From NCBI GenBank assembly GCA_963710495.1, contig CAVQAI010000009.1, positions 1 to 64,000 on the forward strand: DNA of 64,000 nt, in the 5' to 3' direction. Positions within the stretch are counted from its first letter, which is position 1. Each line of letters opens with the position of its first letter. The notes under the pieces are model-generated. The model was not told where the DNA came from. It made no database searches and saw nothing but the letters and a program-made list of their open reading frames with translations. Origin of the DNA: Bog-756 sp963710495. Its GTDB lineage: Bacteria > Actinomycetota > Acidimicrobiia > Acidimicrobiales > RAAP-2. Made by a program: the position numbers and the translations under genes. Of the stretch, positions 43,998 through 53,368 are shown piece after piece.

Positions 43998-44531
43998 GTG
44001 GAGCAGGGAACGGACGTGCGGGTGAGCGGCCACCGCGGGGCTGGGTCCGATGACGGCTTCCGCGGCGCGGAGGTCTGCGCCCTGGTGGGCATCACCTACC
44101 GCCAACTGGACTACTGGGCCCGCACCGGCCTCCTCCGGCCGTCGATCACCGATGCCACGGGTAGCGGCAGTCAACGGCGCTACTCCTATGGGGACGTGCT
44201 CGAGCTCAAGGTGATCAAGCGGCTGCTCGACGCCGGCCTCAAGCTCCAACAGGCCCGGCAGGCCGTCGAGTGCCTCCGCGGCGACCTGGGGGGCGATGTG
44301 GCCAGCGCCCAGCTGGTCCTGGCCGGCAGCAAGTCCGTGCTGGCCCACTCGAACGGCGAGGTGGTCGACCTCTTGGCCGGCGGGCAGGGCGTCTTCAACA
44401 TCCTGCCCCTCTCGTCGGTCGTCTCCGAGCTGGACGCCGCCATCGTCGAGATCAGCGACGCCGGTGCCGGCCGCCGGGCAGAAACGGGGCCGGACATCCA
44501 CGTGGCACGGGTCGAGGCGGCCCAGGGTTGA
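43998..44531 (+). CDS. MerR family transcriptional regulator, Rv1830-like
   Basis: A 177-residue regulator. The winged helix-turn-helix lies at about 22-90 (VCALVGITYRQLDYWARTGLL; GSGSQRRYSYGDVLELKVIKRLL). The C-terminal part EVVDLLAGGQGVFNILPLSSVVSEL is shared with mycobacterial Rv1830, which also lies near the glycine cleavage gene gcvB. GTG start. Its stop overlaps the TTG start of the next gene. No metal-binding Cys are present, so it is not a classic metal sensor. Confidence 0.85.
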   Translation: MEQGTDVRVSGHRGAGSDDGFRGAEVCALVGITYRQLDYWARTGLLRPSITDATGSGSQRRYSYGDVLELKVIKRLLDAGLKLQQARQAVECLRGDLGGDVASAQLVLAGSKSVLAHSNGEVVDLLAGGQGVFNILPLSSVVSELDAAIVEISDAGAGRRAETGPDIHVARVEAAQG

Positions 44532-44923
44532 GCGCTGGTCCCAGCGGCGGGCAAGACCGGCTGGGCCGGGTGAAGCGGTTCGCGCACGAATCCGAGCACC
44601 GGTTCGCGCGGATCCTCGACTTCTACGGCGTCCGGTGGGAGTACGAGCCGGTCGAATTCGCGCTCGACTGGGACGAGTGCGGCCGGCCCACGTCTGGGTT
44701 CCGTCCGGACTTCTGGCTTCCCGAGCCCGGTTTGTTCGTCGAGCTGACGACGCTCAGCCAGCCCCTGGTGACGAAAAAGAACGGCAAGGTCCGTCGGATG
44801 GCCGAGCTGTACCCGGATGTCCGGCTGACCCTGCTCTACCAACGTGACACCTTGGATCTCCTGTCCAAGTACGGACTGGCCGGCGAGGACGGCCGCCGGT
44901 CCGGCATCGCCCGCACGGCCTGA
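44528..44923 (+). CDS. Small PD-(D/E)XK-like protein coupled to the MerR regulator
   Basis: A 131-residue protein. The strand-helix-strand order with FRPDFWLPEPGLFVELTTL fits a restriction-endonuclease-like core: Pro-Asp, then Glu on the next strand. An upstream Glu occurs in HRFARILDFYGVRWEYEP. The canonical Lys after the Glu is absent (ELTT), although a Lys run follows in VTKKNGKVRR. The TTG start shares four bases with the MerR stop; a GTG at 44570 is the alternative. Nuclease activity is not established. Confidence 0.6.
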   Translation: MSAGPSGGQDRLGRVKRFAHESEHRFARILDFYGVRWEYEPVEFALDWDECGRPTSGFRPDFWLPEPGLFVELTTLSQPLVTKKNGKVRRMAELYPDVRLTLLYQRDTLDLLSKYGLAGEDGRRSGIARTA

Positions 44924-44948
44924 CCGGGCCCGCCGCTAGCCTTTCGAC

Positions 44949-46073
44949 GTGGGCGACACCGCGACCGCCGGCGACGGCCCCCGCCTCGAATCCCCGGCCC
45001 CGCTCCGCCAGACCGCCCTCCTCGACAGCCACCGCCGGCTCGGCGCCAAGCTCGTGGGCTTCGGAGGTTGGGAGATGCCACTCGCCTACGGCCAGGGCAC
45101 CATCGCCGAGCACCGCGCCTGCCGCCACGACTCGGTGATCTTCGACGTCAGCCATCTCGGCACGGTCCGGGTCGAGGGCGCAGGGAGCTTCGACCGGCTT
45201 CAGGCCACCCTCACCAACGATCTGACCAAGGTCACGCCCGGTCGGGCTCAGTACACCCACCTCCTCGCCGAGGACGGGTCGGTGGTCGACGACATCATCG
45301 TCTGGTGGGTGGACGAGGGGGTCTTCGACGTGATGCCCAACGCCTCGAACACCGAACGGGTACTCGAGGCGTTGGGGGGCAAGGACATCACCGACCAGCG
45401 GTCCATCATCGCCGTGCAAGGGCCCCACGCCCGTACCCGGCTGGCGGCCATCGCCCCCGACGCCGCAGCCGTGCCCCGCTTCGGGGTGATCCCGGTCGTG
45501 TGGGAGGGCGTGCCCTGCCTGGCCGCCGGGACGGGGTACACCGGAGAGGACGGCCTGGAGCTGTCCGTGCCGGTCGACGCGGCCGAAGCGCTCTGGGCGG
45601 CGCTGTTGGCCACCGGCATGCAGCCGGCCGGCCTCGGGGCCCGGGACACCCTCCGGCTGGAGGCCGGTCTCCCGCTGCACGGACACGAGCTGGGACCGGG
45701 CATCACCCCGTTGCAGGCCGGGCTGGACTGGGTGGTCGGCTGGAAGAAGCCGGCGTTCCGGGGCCGCGCCGCGCTCGAGGCCGAGCGGGAGCGCGGCATC
45801 GGGCGGCGCCTGGCCGGCATCCGCACCGACGGCCGGCAGCCTCCCCGCCAAGGGGCGAACGTGCAGCGCGACGGCCGGCCGGCCGGTACGGTCACCAGCG
45901 GGAACTTCTCACCCATGCTCGAGTGTGGGATCGCCATGGCCTTCCTCGATACGGAAGGGGACCGGCCGGAAGTGGGCATGGCGGTCGAGGTCGAGCAACG
46001 GGGGCGCAGCCTGGCCGCCCGGGTGGTGACCATGCCGTTCGTGCAGGCCGGCCAGTGGGCGGTCTCACGATGA
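44949..46073 (+). CDS. gcvT: Aminomethyltransferase (glycine cleavage T protein)
   Basis: Transfers the methylene group from the H-protein-bound intermediate to tetrahydrofolate, releasing ammonia. It has 374 residues, the usual length. Motifs are KLVGFGGWEMPLAYG at the N-terminus, IFDVSHLG with the folate-site region, GTGYTGEDGLEL and DTLRLEAGLPLHGHEL. The ending SPMLECGIAMAFLD is the GcvT C-terminal barrel. GTG start at 44949. Confidence 0.94.
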   Translation: MGDTATAGDGPRLESPAPLRQTALLDSHRRLGAKLVGFGGWEMPLAYGQGTIAEHRACRHDSVIFDVSHLGTVRVEGAGSFDRLQATLTNDLTKVTPGRAQYTHLLAEDGSVVDDIIVWWVDEGVFDVMPNASNTERVLEALGGKDITDQRSIIAVQGPHARTRLAAIAPDAAAVPRFGVIPVVWEGVPCLAAGTGYTGEDGLELSVPVDAAEALWAALLATGMQPAGLGARDTLRLEAGLPLHGHELGPGITPLQAGLDWVVGWKKPAFRGRAALEAERERGIGRRLAGIRTDGRQPPRQGANVQRDGRPAGTVTSGNFSPMLECGIAMAFLDTEGDRPEVGMAVEVEQRGRSLAARVVTMPFVQAGQWAVSR

Positions 46074-46164
46074 GGCGGTGCTGTCCCCGGCATTGGGCCG
46101 GCGCGGCCCGGGTCAACTAGACACCAACCAGAGACAGAGCGTTCATCGGCTCGAGGAGCTGCTC

Positions 46165-47514
46165 GTGGGCACCTACATCCCGCACACCGACGACGAAGTG
46201 GAGGACATGCTGACCTTCCTGGGCCTGGCCTCGCTCGACGAGCTGTTCGCCGTGGTGCCGGAAGCGCTGCGTCTCCAGCGCGGTCTCGAGCTGGCCGACG
46301 GTGTCGGCGAGCCCGACGTGTTGGCCCGCTTCGAGGGATACGCAACGCGCAACCGGGCCCGGTCGGACCGGTTGGTCTGCTTCGCCGGGGGAGGGGCCTA
46401 CGACCATGAGATCCCTTCGGTCACCCGGGCCCTGGCCGGTCGGTCCGAATTCGTCACCTCCTACACGCCCTACCAGCCCGAGGTGGCCCAAGGCGTCCTC
46501 CAGGCGGTGTTCGAGTTCCAGACGATGGTGGCCCGCCTAGCCGGGCTACCCGTCGCCAACGCCTCGCTCTACGACGGCGGCAGTGCGGCGGTCGAGGCGG
46601 TCAACCTGGCCACGGCGGCATCGGGCCGGCCGGGGGTGTGGGTGTCGGCGGGGATCCACCCCCACTGGCGCCAGATGCTCGCCACTGCGGCGACCGGCAC
46701 CGGGCACCGGATCTCGACCGTTCCACTGGTCGACGGGATCACCGCCTGGCCAGACGACACCGGAGCGGACGACCCACCCGGGGCGGTCCTGGTCGGCTAC
46801 CCCAACTACCTCGGGTGCCTCGAGGACCTGTCCGCCGCCCGCCGGCTCTGCGATCGGACCGGAGCCCTGCTCGTGGTCGGGGCGGACCCGGTGTCGTCGG
46901 GCCTCCTGCGTTCACCGGGAGCGTGGGGGGCCGACGTCGTGGTGGGGGAGGGCCAGGCCTTCGGCACCGCGCTGAGCTTCGGGGGGCCCTACCTCGGGCT
47001 GTTCGCCTGTGCCTCGGCTCACGTGCGGCGCCTGCCGGGGCGGCTGGTGGGGGAGACGGTGGACGTGGAGGGCCGTCGGGCCTACGTGACCACGCTGCGC
47101 GCCCGTGAACAAGACATCCGGCGGGAGAAGGCCACCTCCAACGTGTGCACCAACCAGACGCTGATGGCGGTCACGGCGGCCATCCAGCTCGGGTGGCTCG
47201 GCACCTCGGGGCTGGCCGAGCTGGCCCGCCGGTGCGCCCAGGCCACCCGCTACACCCGTCAGGGACTGCTGGCCGTCGACGGGATCGAGCCCTACGCCGG
47301 GGCGCCGGTGGTCCGCGAGTTCGCCGTCCGCCTCCCGGTCCCGGCGGCAGTGGTCATCGAGCGCATGGCCGACGCGGGGTTCCTGGCCGGCATCGGCCTC
47401 GGCGACGACTTCGAGGACGGCGAGGATGCGCTGCTGGTCTCGGTGACCGAGCGGCGCACGCGGGACGAAATCGATGCCTACCTGACCGCCATGTCCAAGG
47501 CGGTGGCGGCATGA
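46165..47514 (+). CDS. gcvPA: Glycine dehydrogenase (decarboxylating) subunit 1
   Basis: One half of the split P protein, which decarboxylates glycine with the help of PLP. It has 449 residues from the GTG at 46165 (VGTYIPHTDDEVEDML), the conserved start; the open frame upstream to 46078 lacks similarity. SVTRALAGRSEFVTSYTPYQPE and EFQTMVARLAGL are family motifs. TSNVCTNQTLMAV lies near the C-terminus. The split gcvPA/gcvPB form is typical of many Gram-positives. Its end overlaps gcvPB as ATGA. Confidence 0.93.
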   Translation: MGTYIPHTDDEVEDMLTFLGLASLDELFAVVPEALRLQRGLELADGVGEPDVLARFEGYATRNRARSDRLVCFAGGGAYDHEIPSVTRALAGRSEFVTSYTPYQPEVAQGVLQAVFEFQTMVARLAGLPVANASLYDGGSAAVEAVNLATAASGRPGVWVSAGIHPHWRQMLATAATGTGHRISTVPLVDGITAWPDDTGADDPPGAVLVGYPNYLGCLEDLSAARRLCDRTGALLVVGADPVSSGLLRSPGAWGADVVVGEGQAFGTALSFGGPYLGLFACASAHVRRLPGRLVGETVDVEGRRAYVTTLRAREQDIRREKATSNVCTNQTLMAVTAAIQLGWLGTSGLAELARRCAQATRYTRQGLLAVDGIEPYAGAPVVREFAVRLPVPAAVVIERMADAGFLAGIGLGDDFEDGEDALLVSVTERRTRDEIDAYLTAMSKAVAA

Positions 47515-49049
47515 GCGGATCGGGGGCCGGAGCGAACGGCGAGATGCCCGGCGGCAGGGCCACCAGCGCACCGCTGGTCGGCCGCGAGTCGGAGCCGACG
47601 CTGTTCGAGCTCTCGCATCCGGGCCGGCAGAGCTGGTCCTTCCGCACGGCGGGCATCCCCGAGGTCCCGCTCGAGGAGCTGATCCCCGAGGCCCACCGCC
47701 GCGACGAGCCGCCGCCCCTGGCCGAGGTGTCCGAACGGGACCTGGTGGCCCATTTCACCCGCCTCTCCCACCGGCAGTTCTCGGTGGACCTGGGTGCCTA
47801 CCCGCTCGGGTCGTGCACCATGAAGTACAACCCCAAGGTCTGCGACACGGTGGCCGCCATACCGGGCCTGGCCGGCGTCCACCCCGCCGCCCCGGCCTCC
47901 TTGAGCCAGGGCTGGCTCGGCCTCCTCGTCGACCTGGAGGAGGTCCTCTGCGAGATCACCGGGATGGCGGCGGCCACCCTCCAGCCGGCCGCTGGGGCGG
48001 CCGGCGAGCTCACCGGCCTCCTGCTCATGCGGGCATGGCACGACGCCCAGGGCTCGACCCGCCACAAGGTCATCATCCCCGACTCGGCCCACGGCACCAA
48101 CCCGGCCTCGGTGACACTGGCCGGGTACGAGGTGGTCACCGTCCCGAGCGATGGCCGGGGTTGTGTCGACATGGCCGCCCTCGACAGCGTGCTCGACGAG
48201 GACGTGGCCGGCATCATGCTCACCAATCCGAACACGCTCGGCCTCTTCGAGGAGGACATCGCCGCCATCGCCTCAGCCGTTCACGGTGTCGGTGGCCTCC
48301 TCTACTACGACGGCGCCAACCTCAACGCCATCCTCGGCGTGGTACGTCCCGGTGACATGGGGTTCGACATCGTGCACATGAACCTCCACAAGACCTTCGC
48401 CACTCCCCATGGCGGGGGAGGGCCGGGGGCCGGGCCGGTGGCCGTCTCCGAACGGCTGGTCCCCTTCCTCCCCGGCCCGCGGGCGGTCCGGACGGAGGCG
48501 GACGGCACGGTCTTCGACTGGGTGGTGCCGCCCCGGTCGATCGGCCGCGTCCATACCTGGCACGGCAACGCCTTGGTGCTGGCCCGGGCCCTGGCCTACA
48601 TCCTGGCCAACGGGGGGGACGGGCTGCGGCGCATCGCCGAGGTGGCCGTGCTCAACGCCAACTGGATCCGCCGGCGGCTGTCCACCAGCTACGACGTGCC
48701 CTTCGACCGTCCCTGCATGCACGAGGTCGTGCTCTCGGCCAGCACCATCAAGCAGGCCCACGGGGTCAAGGCGCTGGACATCGCCAAGCGGTTGCTGGAG
48801 GAAGGCTTCCACGCTCCGACCGTCTACTTCCCGTTGATCGTGGAGGAGGCGCTGATGATCGAGCCCACCGAGACCGAGAGCCCCCAGACCCTCGAAAGCC
48901 TGGCCTCTGCCTTCGAGCGCATCGCCGCAGAGGCCACCGGGCCGGACGGGGCGTCCATGGCCGAATTCCCCAAGTCGACGCCGGTGCGCCGGGTGGACGA
49001 GGCCCGGGCCGCCCGGACGCTCGTCCCCACCTTCGACGCCCGCCACTGA
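47511..49049 (+). CDS. gcvPB: Glycine dehydrogenase (decarboxylating) subunit 2
   Basis: The PLP-binding half of the split P protein, 512 residues. The PLP Lys is K294 in MNLHKTFATPHGGGGPG. Other motifs are YPLGSCTMKYNPK, DSAHGTNPASV and IMLTNPNTLGLFE. An N-terminal Gly-rich stretch precedes the conserved start at about residue 25. GcvH and lipoamide dehydrogenase, which complete the system, are not in the window. Confidence 0.95.
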   Translation: MSGSGAGANGEMPGGRATSAPLVGRESEPTLFELSHPGRQSWSFRTAGIPEVPLEELIPEAHRRDEPPPLAEVSERDLVAHFTRLSHRQFSVDLGAYPLGSCTMKYNPKVCDTVAAIPGLAGVHPAAPASLSQGWLGLLVDLEEVLCEITGMAAATLQPAAGAAGELTGLLLMRAWHDAQGSTRHKVIIPDSAHGTNPASVTLAGYEVVTVPSDGRGCVDMAALDSVLDEDVAGIMLTNPNTLGLFEEDIAAIASAVHGVGGLLYYDGANLNAILGVVRPGDMGFDIVHMNLHKTFATPHGGGGPGAGPVAVSERLVPFLPGPRAVRTEADGTVFDWVVPPRSIGRVHTWHGNALVLARALAYILANGGDGLRRIAEVAVLNANWIRRRLSTSYDVPFDRPCMHEVVLSASTIKQAHGVKALDIAKRLLEEGFHAPTVYFPLIVEEALMIEPTETESPQTLESLASAFERIAAEATGPDGASMAEFPKSTPVRRVDEARAARTLVPTFDARH

Positions 49050-49063
49050 GCGGGCGGTCGGCA

Positions 49064-49546
49064 GTGGACGGGATCTTCACCACGCGGTTCGTCGATCCGT
49101 ACCTCCGCTACCACAAGTTCATCTACGAGTGGTCGGACGGGCGGATCGGCAAGCACTCCAACCGGGTGCCGGCCCTGCTGCTCACCACCGTCGGCAGGAA
49201 GTCGGGCCTGCCCCGCACCAACGGCCTCACCTATTGCCGCGATCGGGGCGACATCATCGTGGTGGCGTCGAACGGGGGGAGTGACCGGCCCCCGGCCTGG
49301 CTGCTCAACCTGGAGGCCGACCCGAACGTGACGATTCGCCTGGGCCGCCAGGTGGTGGCAGCCACCGCCCGGGTGGCGACCGCCCAGGAACGCTCCCAGC
49401 TGTGGCCGCTGGTCAACCGGATGAACCGCGGGATGTCCCGGATCTTCCACCGCGGGGTACGCGGCCGTTACGACGTGTACCAGCGGGCCACGAGCCGTCA
49501 GATCGCCGTGGTGATCATCACCCCCGAACGCGACCCCCGGCATTGA
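49064..49546 (+). CDS. F420H2-dependent oxidoreductase, Ddn/DUF385 family
   Basis: A 160-residue split-barrel protein of the Ddn (Rv3547) type found in actinobacteria that use the deazaflavin F420. Motifs are LLTTVGRKSGLPRTNGLTY, the SNGG loop with PAWLLNLEADPNV, and a VTIRLGRQ strand. The substrate is unknown; known members reduce quinones and nitro compounds. GTG start 14 bp after gcvPB. Confidence 0.78.
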   Translation: MDGIFTTRFVDPYLRYHKFIYEWSDGRIGKHSNRVPALLLTTVGRKSGLPRTNGLTYCRDRGDIIVVASNGGSDRPPAWLLNLEADPNVTIRLGRQVVAATARVATAQERSQLWPLVNRMNRGMSRIFHRGVRGRYDVYQRATSRQIAVVIITPERDPRH

Positions 49547-49601
49547 CCCCGTCGGCGAGCTGAACGGGGCCGACTGGAAGCGGATCGCGGCGAGCGGTTC
49601 C

Positions 49602-50366
49602 TCAGTCGAGCAGGTCGGGCTGCTCGCGCACCATCCGGTCGAAGAGGGGCTGGAAGCTGAACCAGCCCGCCGTATGTGATCCCACCTGCCCGGCCGTCAG
49701 CCGGGCCATCTCGGTGTCGATGAGCACCGGCTGGCCGGCGGCGGAGGCCAGCAGCTGGGCCTGGCACGACCGCTCCATGGTGATGAACCACCAGGCAGCT
49801 TCGTCCACCGAGTGACCGACGGTGAGCAAGCCATGGTTGCGCAGGATGGCCGCCTTGTTGTCCCCGAGAGCGTGGGCGATGCGCTTCCCCTCCTCGAGGT
49901 CCAAGACCACGCCGGTGTAGTCGTCGAAGACCTCGTGGTCCTCGAAGAAGGCACACACGTCCTGGGTGATCGGATCGAGCTTGCGACCCAGCGAGGACCA
50001 CGACTTGCCGTAGACCGAGTGGGCGTGAGCGGCGGCCACCACGTCGGGCCGGGCGGCGTGAACCGATGAGTGGATGACGAAGGCGGCGACGTTCACCGGG
50101 TGGTCCCCCTCGACGACCTCGCCCTTGTCGTTGACCAGGATCAGGTCGGACACGCGGATGTGACCGAAGTGCATGCCGAAGGGGTTGACCCAGAAGTGGT
50201 CGGTCCGCTCCGGATCGCGGGCCGTGATGTGACCGGCCACTCCTTCGTCGAACCCGAACTTGGAGAACAGTCGGAAAGCGGCAGCCAGGCGCTGCTTGCG
50301 GTGAAGACGCTCCTCGTCGGGCGAGTCGAACGCCATGGTGGACGGAAGCTGCACGATGTCGGGCAC
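49602..50366 (-). CDS. Class II aldolase/adducin family protein
   Basis: A 254-residue aldolase II-type protein. The zinc-site His residues lie in AAAHAHSVYG and in ILRNHGLLTVG, and an N-terminal GVAGHITARDP loop marks the phosphate-binding region of fuculose- or ribulose-phosphate aldolases and epimerases. Substrate is not readable. A GAGGAGG ribosome site precedes the GTG start. It faces the Ddn-like gene and has no sugar pathway neighbours. Confidence 0.83.
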   Translation of the reverse strand: MPDIVQLPSTMAFDSPDEERLHRKQRLAAAFRLFSKFGFDEGVAGHITARDPERTDHFWVNPFGMHFGHIRVSDLILVNDKGEVVEGDHPVNVAAFVIHSSVHAARPDVVAAAHAHSVYGKSWSSLGRKLDPITQDVCAFFEDHEVFDDYTGVVLDLEEGKRIAHALGDNKAAILRNHGLLTVGHSVDEAAWWFITMERSCQAQLLASAAGQPVLIDTEMARLTAGQVGSHTAGWFSFQPLFDRMVREQPDLLD

Positions 50367-50640
50367 GATGTCCTCCTCGTCGCCGGAACCGAGCGGTAGC
50401 GCCCGAGACTGGCCTTGACCCTCATCTTAGGTCGCCTGCTCTCCGGAGGCCTCCCGTGGCGTCCGTTTCCCGGGTGCTTTAGGGCCGCACGAGCGTTCCG
50501 GCCGCTCGTTCGCCACAGTCGTCAGGGCATGCCTTCGAGCGGGAGACCTCGAGGGCACGGTCAGAGAAAGCCTGGTGCGACCGGCTCATGGCCGGGCACT
50601 TCGACGACGCCGCCTCCGGCCGGACCCCCCGACCCACACC

Positions 50641-52623
50641 TCACGGAGCAGTGTTCACTGCCTCGGTAGTGCCTTCTTCGGGCGCCATGGTGAGGGAGTA
50701 GAAGGACACTGTGACCCCTGTTGTGTCCCGACTTGCTCCCGCAATCGTGAACTGGAGGCTGGTCAACGAGTCCGGCATGAACCCGTCGTAGTGCAGCGTC
50801 GAAGCCGGCTGGAGTATGTGCAGATCGGGCCCCGTGGAGGCCACAAACCTCCACGACTGGCGGCTCCGGTTGAACTGGATGAACACGAAGGGTGGCCTGA
50901 AGACAAGGGACTCAATCTTGGAGAGCAAGCTCTGGGCCAACTGGAAACGGGCGACAATGGCATCGCCGGGCTTCGGACTCGGTACGGCGATCCAGCGCCC
51001 GTATCCCGTGGTGACGGTGCCGAGGGGCTGCAGCGGTCCGCACCGGTTGGCTCCTCGCTCCAGCAGCTGCCACTGGCCGCTGACCGAGACTTGGTCGTAG
51101 CGACATTCGGCGGCGAGTTGCGCCTCGGGCGGCTCGAATTCCGGATATCGGTCATCGACCGCGACATTGGGTTGGCGCAGGATGAATCGGGGAGCGTCAG
51201 ACGAGGCCAAATAATTGGCGTCGAGCTGGTCGAGCGACGGGGTGTAGGCGCTGTAGTCCTGGACGACCGGGAGTGGATCGAAGTGAATCTGGGGATACGC
51301 CCAGGCGATGTCTTGCTCCCATGGCGAGATGTCGACGGTGTGGTTCGCCATCATCGCCACCATTGACTTCGGGAGCGCGTAGGCGTTGCGCAGGGAACGG
51401 CGTGATTGATCGATCTGCGCCGCCGATCGGCCCGGTGAGGCGACGGTCGACACTTGGTCGATGAAGTGGGCGATCGACTGATCGGGTCGAGGTGCCAGGG
51501 GGAGTGCCCCCTGAGCGAGGAAGGCGAACATCCCGGTGATGATGAGCATCGCCGGGGCCAGGGCCCACGACAACCGCCTCGGCGCAAACGCCGCCAGGAC
51601 CAATGGCGCCGCGGCGAAAAAGACCAGATCGTGCGTGTCGTGACGGACGAAGGCTTCCTTCAGAAGCAACCAGACGACCACCATCGTCGCCAGAAAGATC
51701 CCGATGCTCGATCGCCAGAGCAGCCCGCGAGCGTGGTCGTAGGCCAGGACGGCGATCATGACGACGACCACCGCGGCCAGCACGCCAGCGTCGGCTCGCC
51801 CACTGATCACAAGTCCCATTGCCGGCGTATAGCCACTGATGATGGCTGCCGACCCCTTGGCGAACGGCACGACGTTGCCGAGACCGTTCCCCGTTCCGAA
51901 CCAGCCGAGGCAGAACGCCGGCACTGCCCCGACGACGATCGCACCGGCGGCATCAACGCGACGACGGGAGAGGCTAGCCACGGTGATGAACAAGACCACG
52001 ACGATGCCCAACCCGAGACTGACTTGGACGAGAGAGAAGAGGCCCAGCAGGCCACCCAGCACCACCCAAATCCACAAGGGAGTCGACTCATCGTCGTTGC
52101 TGCTCATGACGGCCACGCACACCACCAAGACGAGCGCCAGGGCCTCGACAATCATGAATCCCCAGTCCCGGAGCGTCACGGCACCGACCACATAGGCCAC
52201 AACGACCGCAACGGCGAGCGGGATGGTGCGTCGCAACGCCCTGACCAACGCACCGAGGACGGCGGTGAAGAACGCCAACGCGAAGACAACGCTCAAGACC
52301 GTCGTCCACTGGTAGTTCAGCTGTTCGTCTTGGAGGAAGGCCAATGGCCCGTACGTGAAGACGACGTGGGTCCCGAAGGAAAGGCGGTTGTGCACCGCCA
52401 TGGCCAACGCCGACTGCCACGACGAGGCGATTCCCTCCGCGATGGAGGACGGCGTCACCACCGTGGACACGCCCAGCCAACTCGTCGAGGATGGCCAGGC
52501 CAGCACGGCGAGCATCGCACCCAGAACAACATTGGAGGTCACGATTCGACGCCACTTCGGTGGCAGCGACAGACCGTCCAAGCCGATGCTGCCACGACGG
52601 GCATTCTCGGCAATGGGCAGCAC
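50641..52623 (-). CDS. Large polytopic membrane protein, unknown function
   Basis: A protein of about 660 residues with some 11-12 hydrophobic segments in the first 430 residues and a Trp/Asp/Tyr-rich soluble C-terminal domain (from NHTVDISPWEQDIAWAYPQ). The layout resembles the other GT-C-like proteins in this window, but I recognise no family. The early loop reading HVVFTYGPLAFL is its most distinctive motif. Start is uncertain: GTG 52623 is used; a TTG at 52719 is also in frame. A candidate promoter lies at 52935-52963. Confidence 0.6.
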   Translation of the reverse strand: MLPIAENARRGSIGLDGLSLPPKWRRIVTSNVVLGAMLAVLAWPSSTSWLGVSTVVTPSSIAEGIASSWQSALAMAVHNRLSFGTHVVFTYGPLAFLQDEQLNYQWTTVLSVVFALAFFTAVLGALVRALRRTIPLAVAVVVAYVVGAVTLRDWGFMIVEALALVLVVCVAVMSSNDDESTPLWIWVVLGGLLGLFSLVQVSLGLGIVVVLFITVASLSRRRVDAAGAIVVGAVPAFCLGWFGTGNGLGNVVPFAKGSAAIISGYTPAMGLVISGRADAGVLAAVVVVMIAVLAYDHARGLLWRSSIGIFLATMVVVWLLLKEAFVRHDTHDLVFFAAAPLVLAAFAPRRLSWALAPAMLIITGMFAFLAQGALPLAPRPDQSIAHFIDQVSTVASPGRSAAQIDQSRRSLRNAYALPKSMVAMMANHTVDISPWEQDIAWAYPQIHFDPLPVVQDYSAYTPSLDQLDANYLASSDAPRFILRQPNVAVDDRYPEFEPPEAQLAAECRYDQVSVSGQWQLLERGANRCGPLQPLGTVTTGYGRWIAVPSPKPGDAIVARFQLAQSLLSKIESLVFRPPFVFIQFNRSRQSWRFVASTGPDLHILQPASTLHYDGFMPDSLTSLQFTIAGASRDTTGVTVSFYSLTMAPEEGTTEAVNTAP

Positions 52624-52934
52624 TCTGTGCGGCGCTAGCCCCAGCGGCAACTCGACGGGCTCAGGTGACAGTGGCCAAGCTTGGCATGCCGGCAATTGGC
52701 GGTGCGTGATGCCGGGCAACGCTCAACAACCGCCCGGAACCATCCTCACCGACCTCATCGTGGCCAGCGCCGGGCTGCCCTGGACTCACGCGCCCGCCGA
52801 CCCCTGCCCGGCAATGTGTTGTCCTCACTGCGGGCGATTCGGCGGGATCCAGCCCGCACCCCAGGGGAGGCCCGCCGCCGGCTCCGACCCGATACCGGCT
52901 ATTCCCACCCCTGGTGCCGCCTGCTTGACTTGAC

Positions 52935-52963
52935 ATAATATACATTATCGGCGGTCTGGCCAA
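52935..52963 (-). promoter_or_regulatory. Candidate AT-rich promoter for the membrane protein gene
   Basis: Read on the minus strand, TTGGCC and TATTAT are 17 bp apart. The -10 area is a near palindrome (ATAAT, 4 bp, ATTAT) that stands out in GC-rich DNA. A 5' leader of 200-300 nt would follow. Such AT-rich dyads also serve as repressor sites. Confidence 0.4.
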
Positions 52964-52972
52964 CAGGAACGT

Positions 52973-53323
52973 TCATTGGCGTACCGGCTCGAGGACCACT
53001 CCCACCAGGTCGTTTGCCGCCGCCAGCAGGTGATCGAGGGCCTGGCGGCAGGCGTGGGCGCTGGCTCGGCCCGCCGTGTCGATCTGCACGTCCTCGACGG
53101 CCGCCTCGAGCTGGTAGAGGCGGTCGTGCAATCGACGCAGGTCTCCCTCGGCGACGAGAAGCTGTCCGTCGGGCACGTGGAGTGCGTTCGCCCGGCGGCG
53201 TGCCTCGTAGGCCCGTTGGCGATGGGAGGGGCTGCAGAACTTCGCCGGTCGCCCGGGGCCCGACCCTTCCTCCAACCGGCGATGGCACCAGCCGCAGCGC
53301 CGGTTCGGCGTTGATTTCGTCAC
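52973..53323 (-). CDS. Small zinc-finger protein with helical C-terminus
   Basis: A 116-residue protein starting VTKSTPNRRCGWCHRRL. The finger is CxxC then GRPAKFCSPSHRQRAYEARR, a pattern common in small actinobacterial proteins, where the second pair is C...C; here the fourth ligand position is His. The C-terminal half is helical (VAEGDLRRLHDRLYQLEAAVEDV). The open frame continues far upstream only as an antisense shadow. Function unknown; DNA or RNA binding is possible. Confidence 0.65.
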   Translation of the reverse strand: MTKSTPNRRCGWCHRRLEEGSGPGRPAKFCSPSHRQRAYEARRRANALHVPDGQLLVAEGDLRRLHDRLYQLEAAVEDVQIDTAGRASAHACRQALDHLLAAANDLVGVVLEPVRQ

Positions 53324-53368
53324 AGTGGCGATATTAGCCAGGACGGACGCACCGGAGACGGTGCGCGG

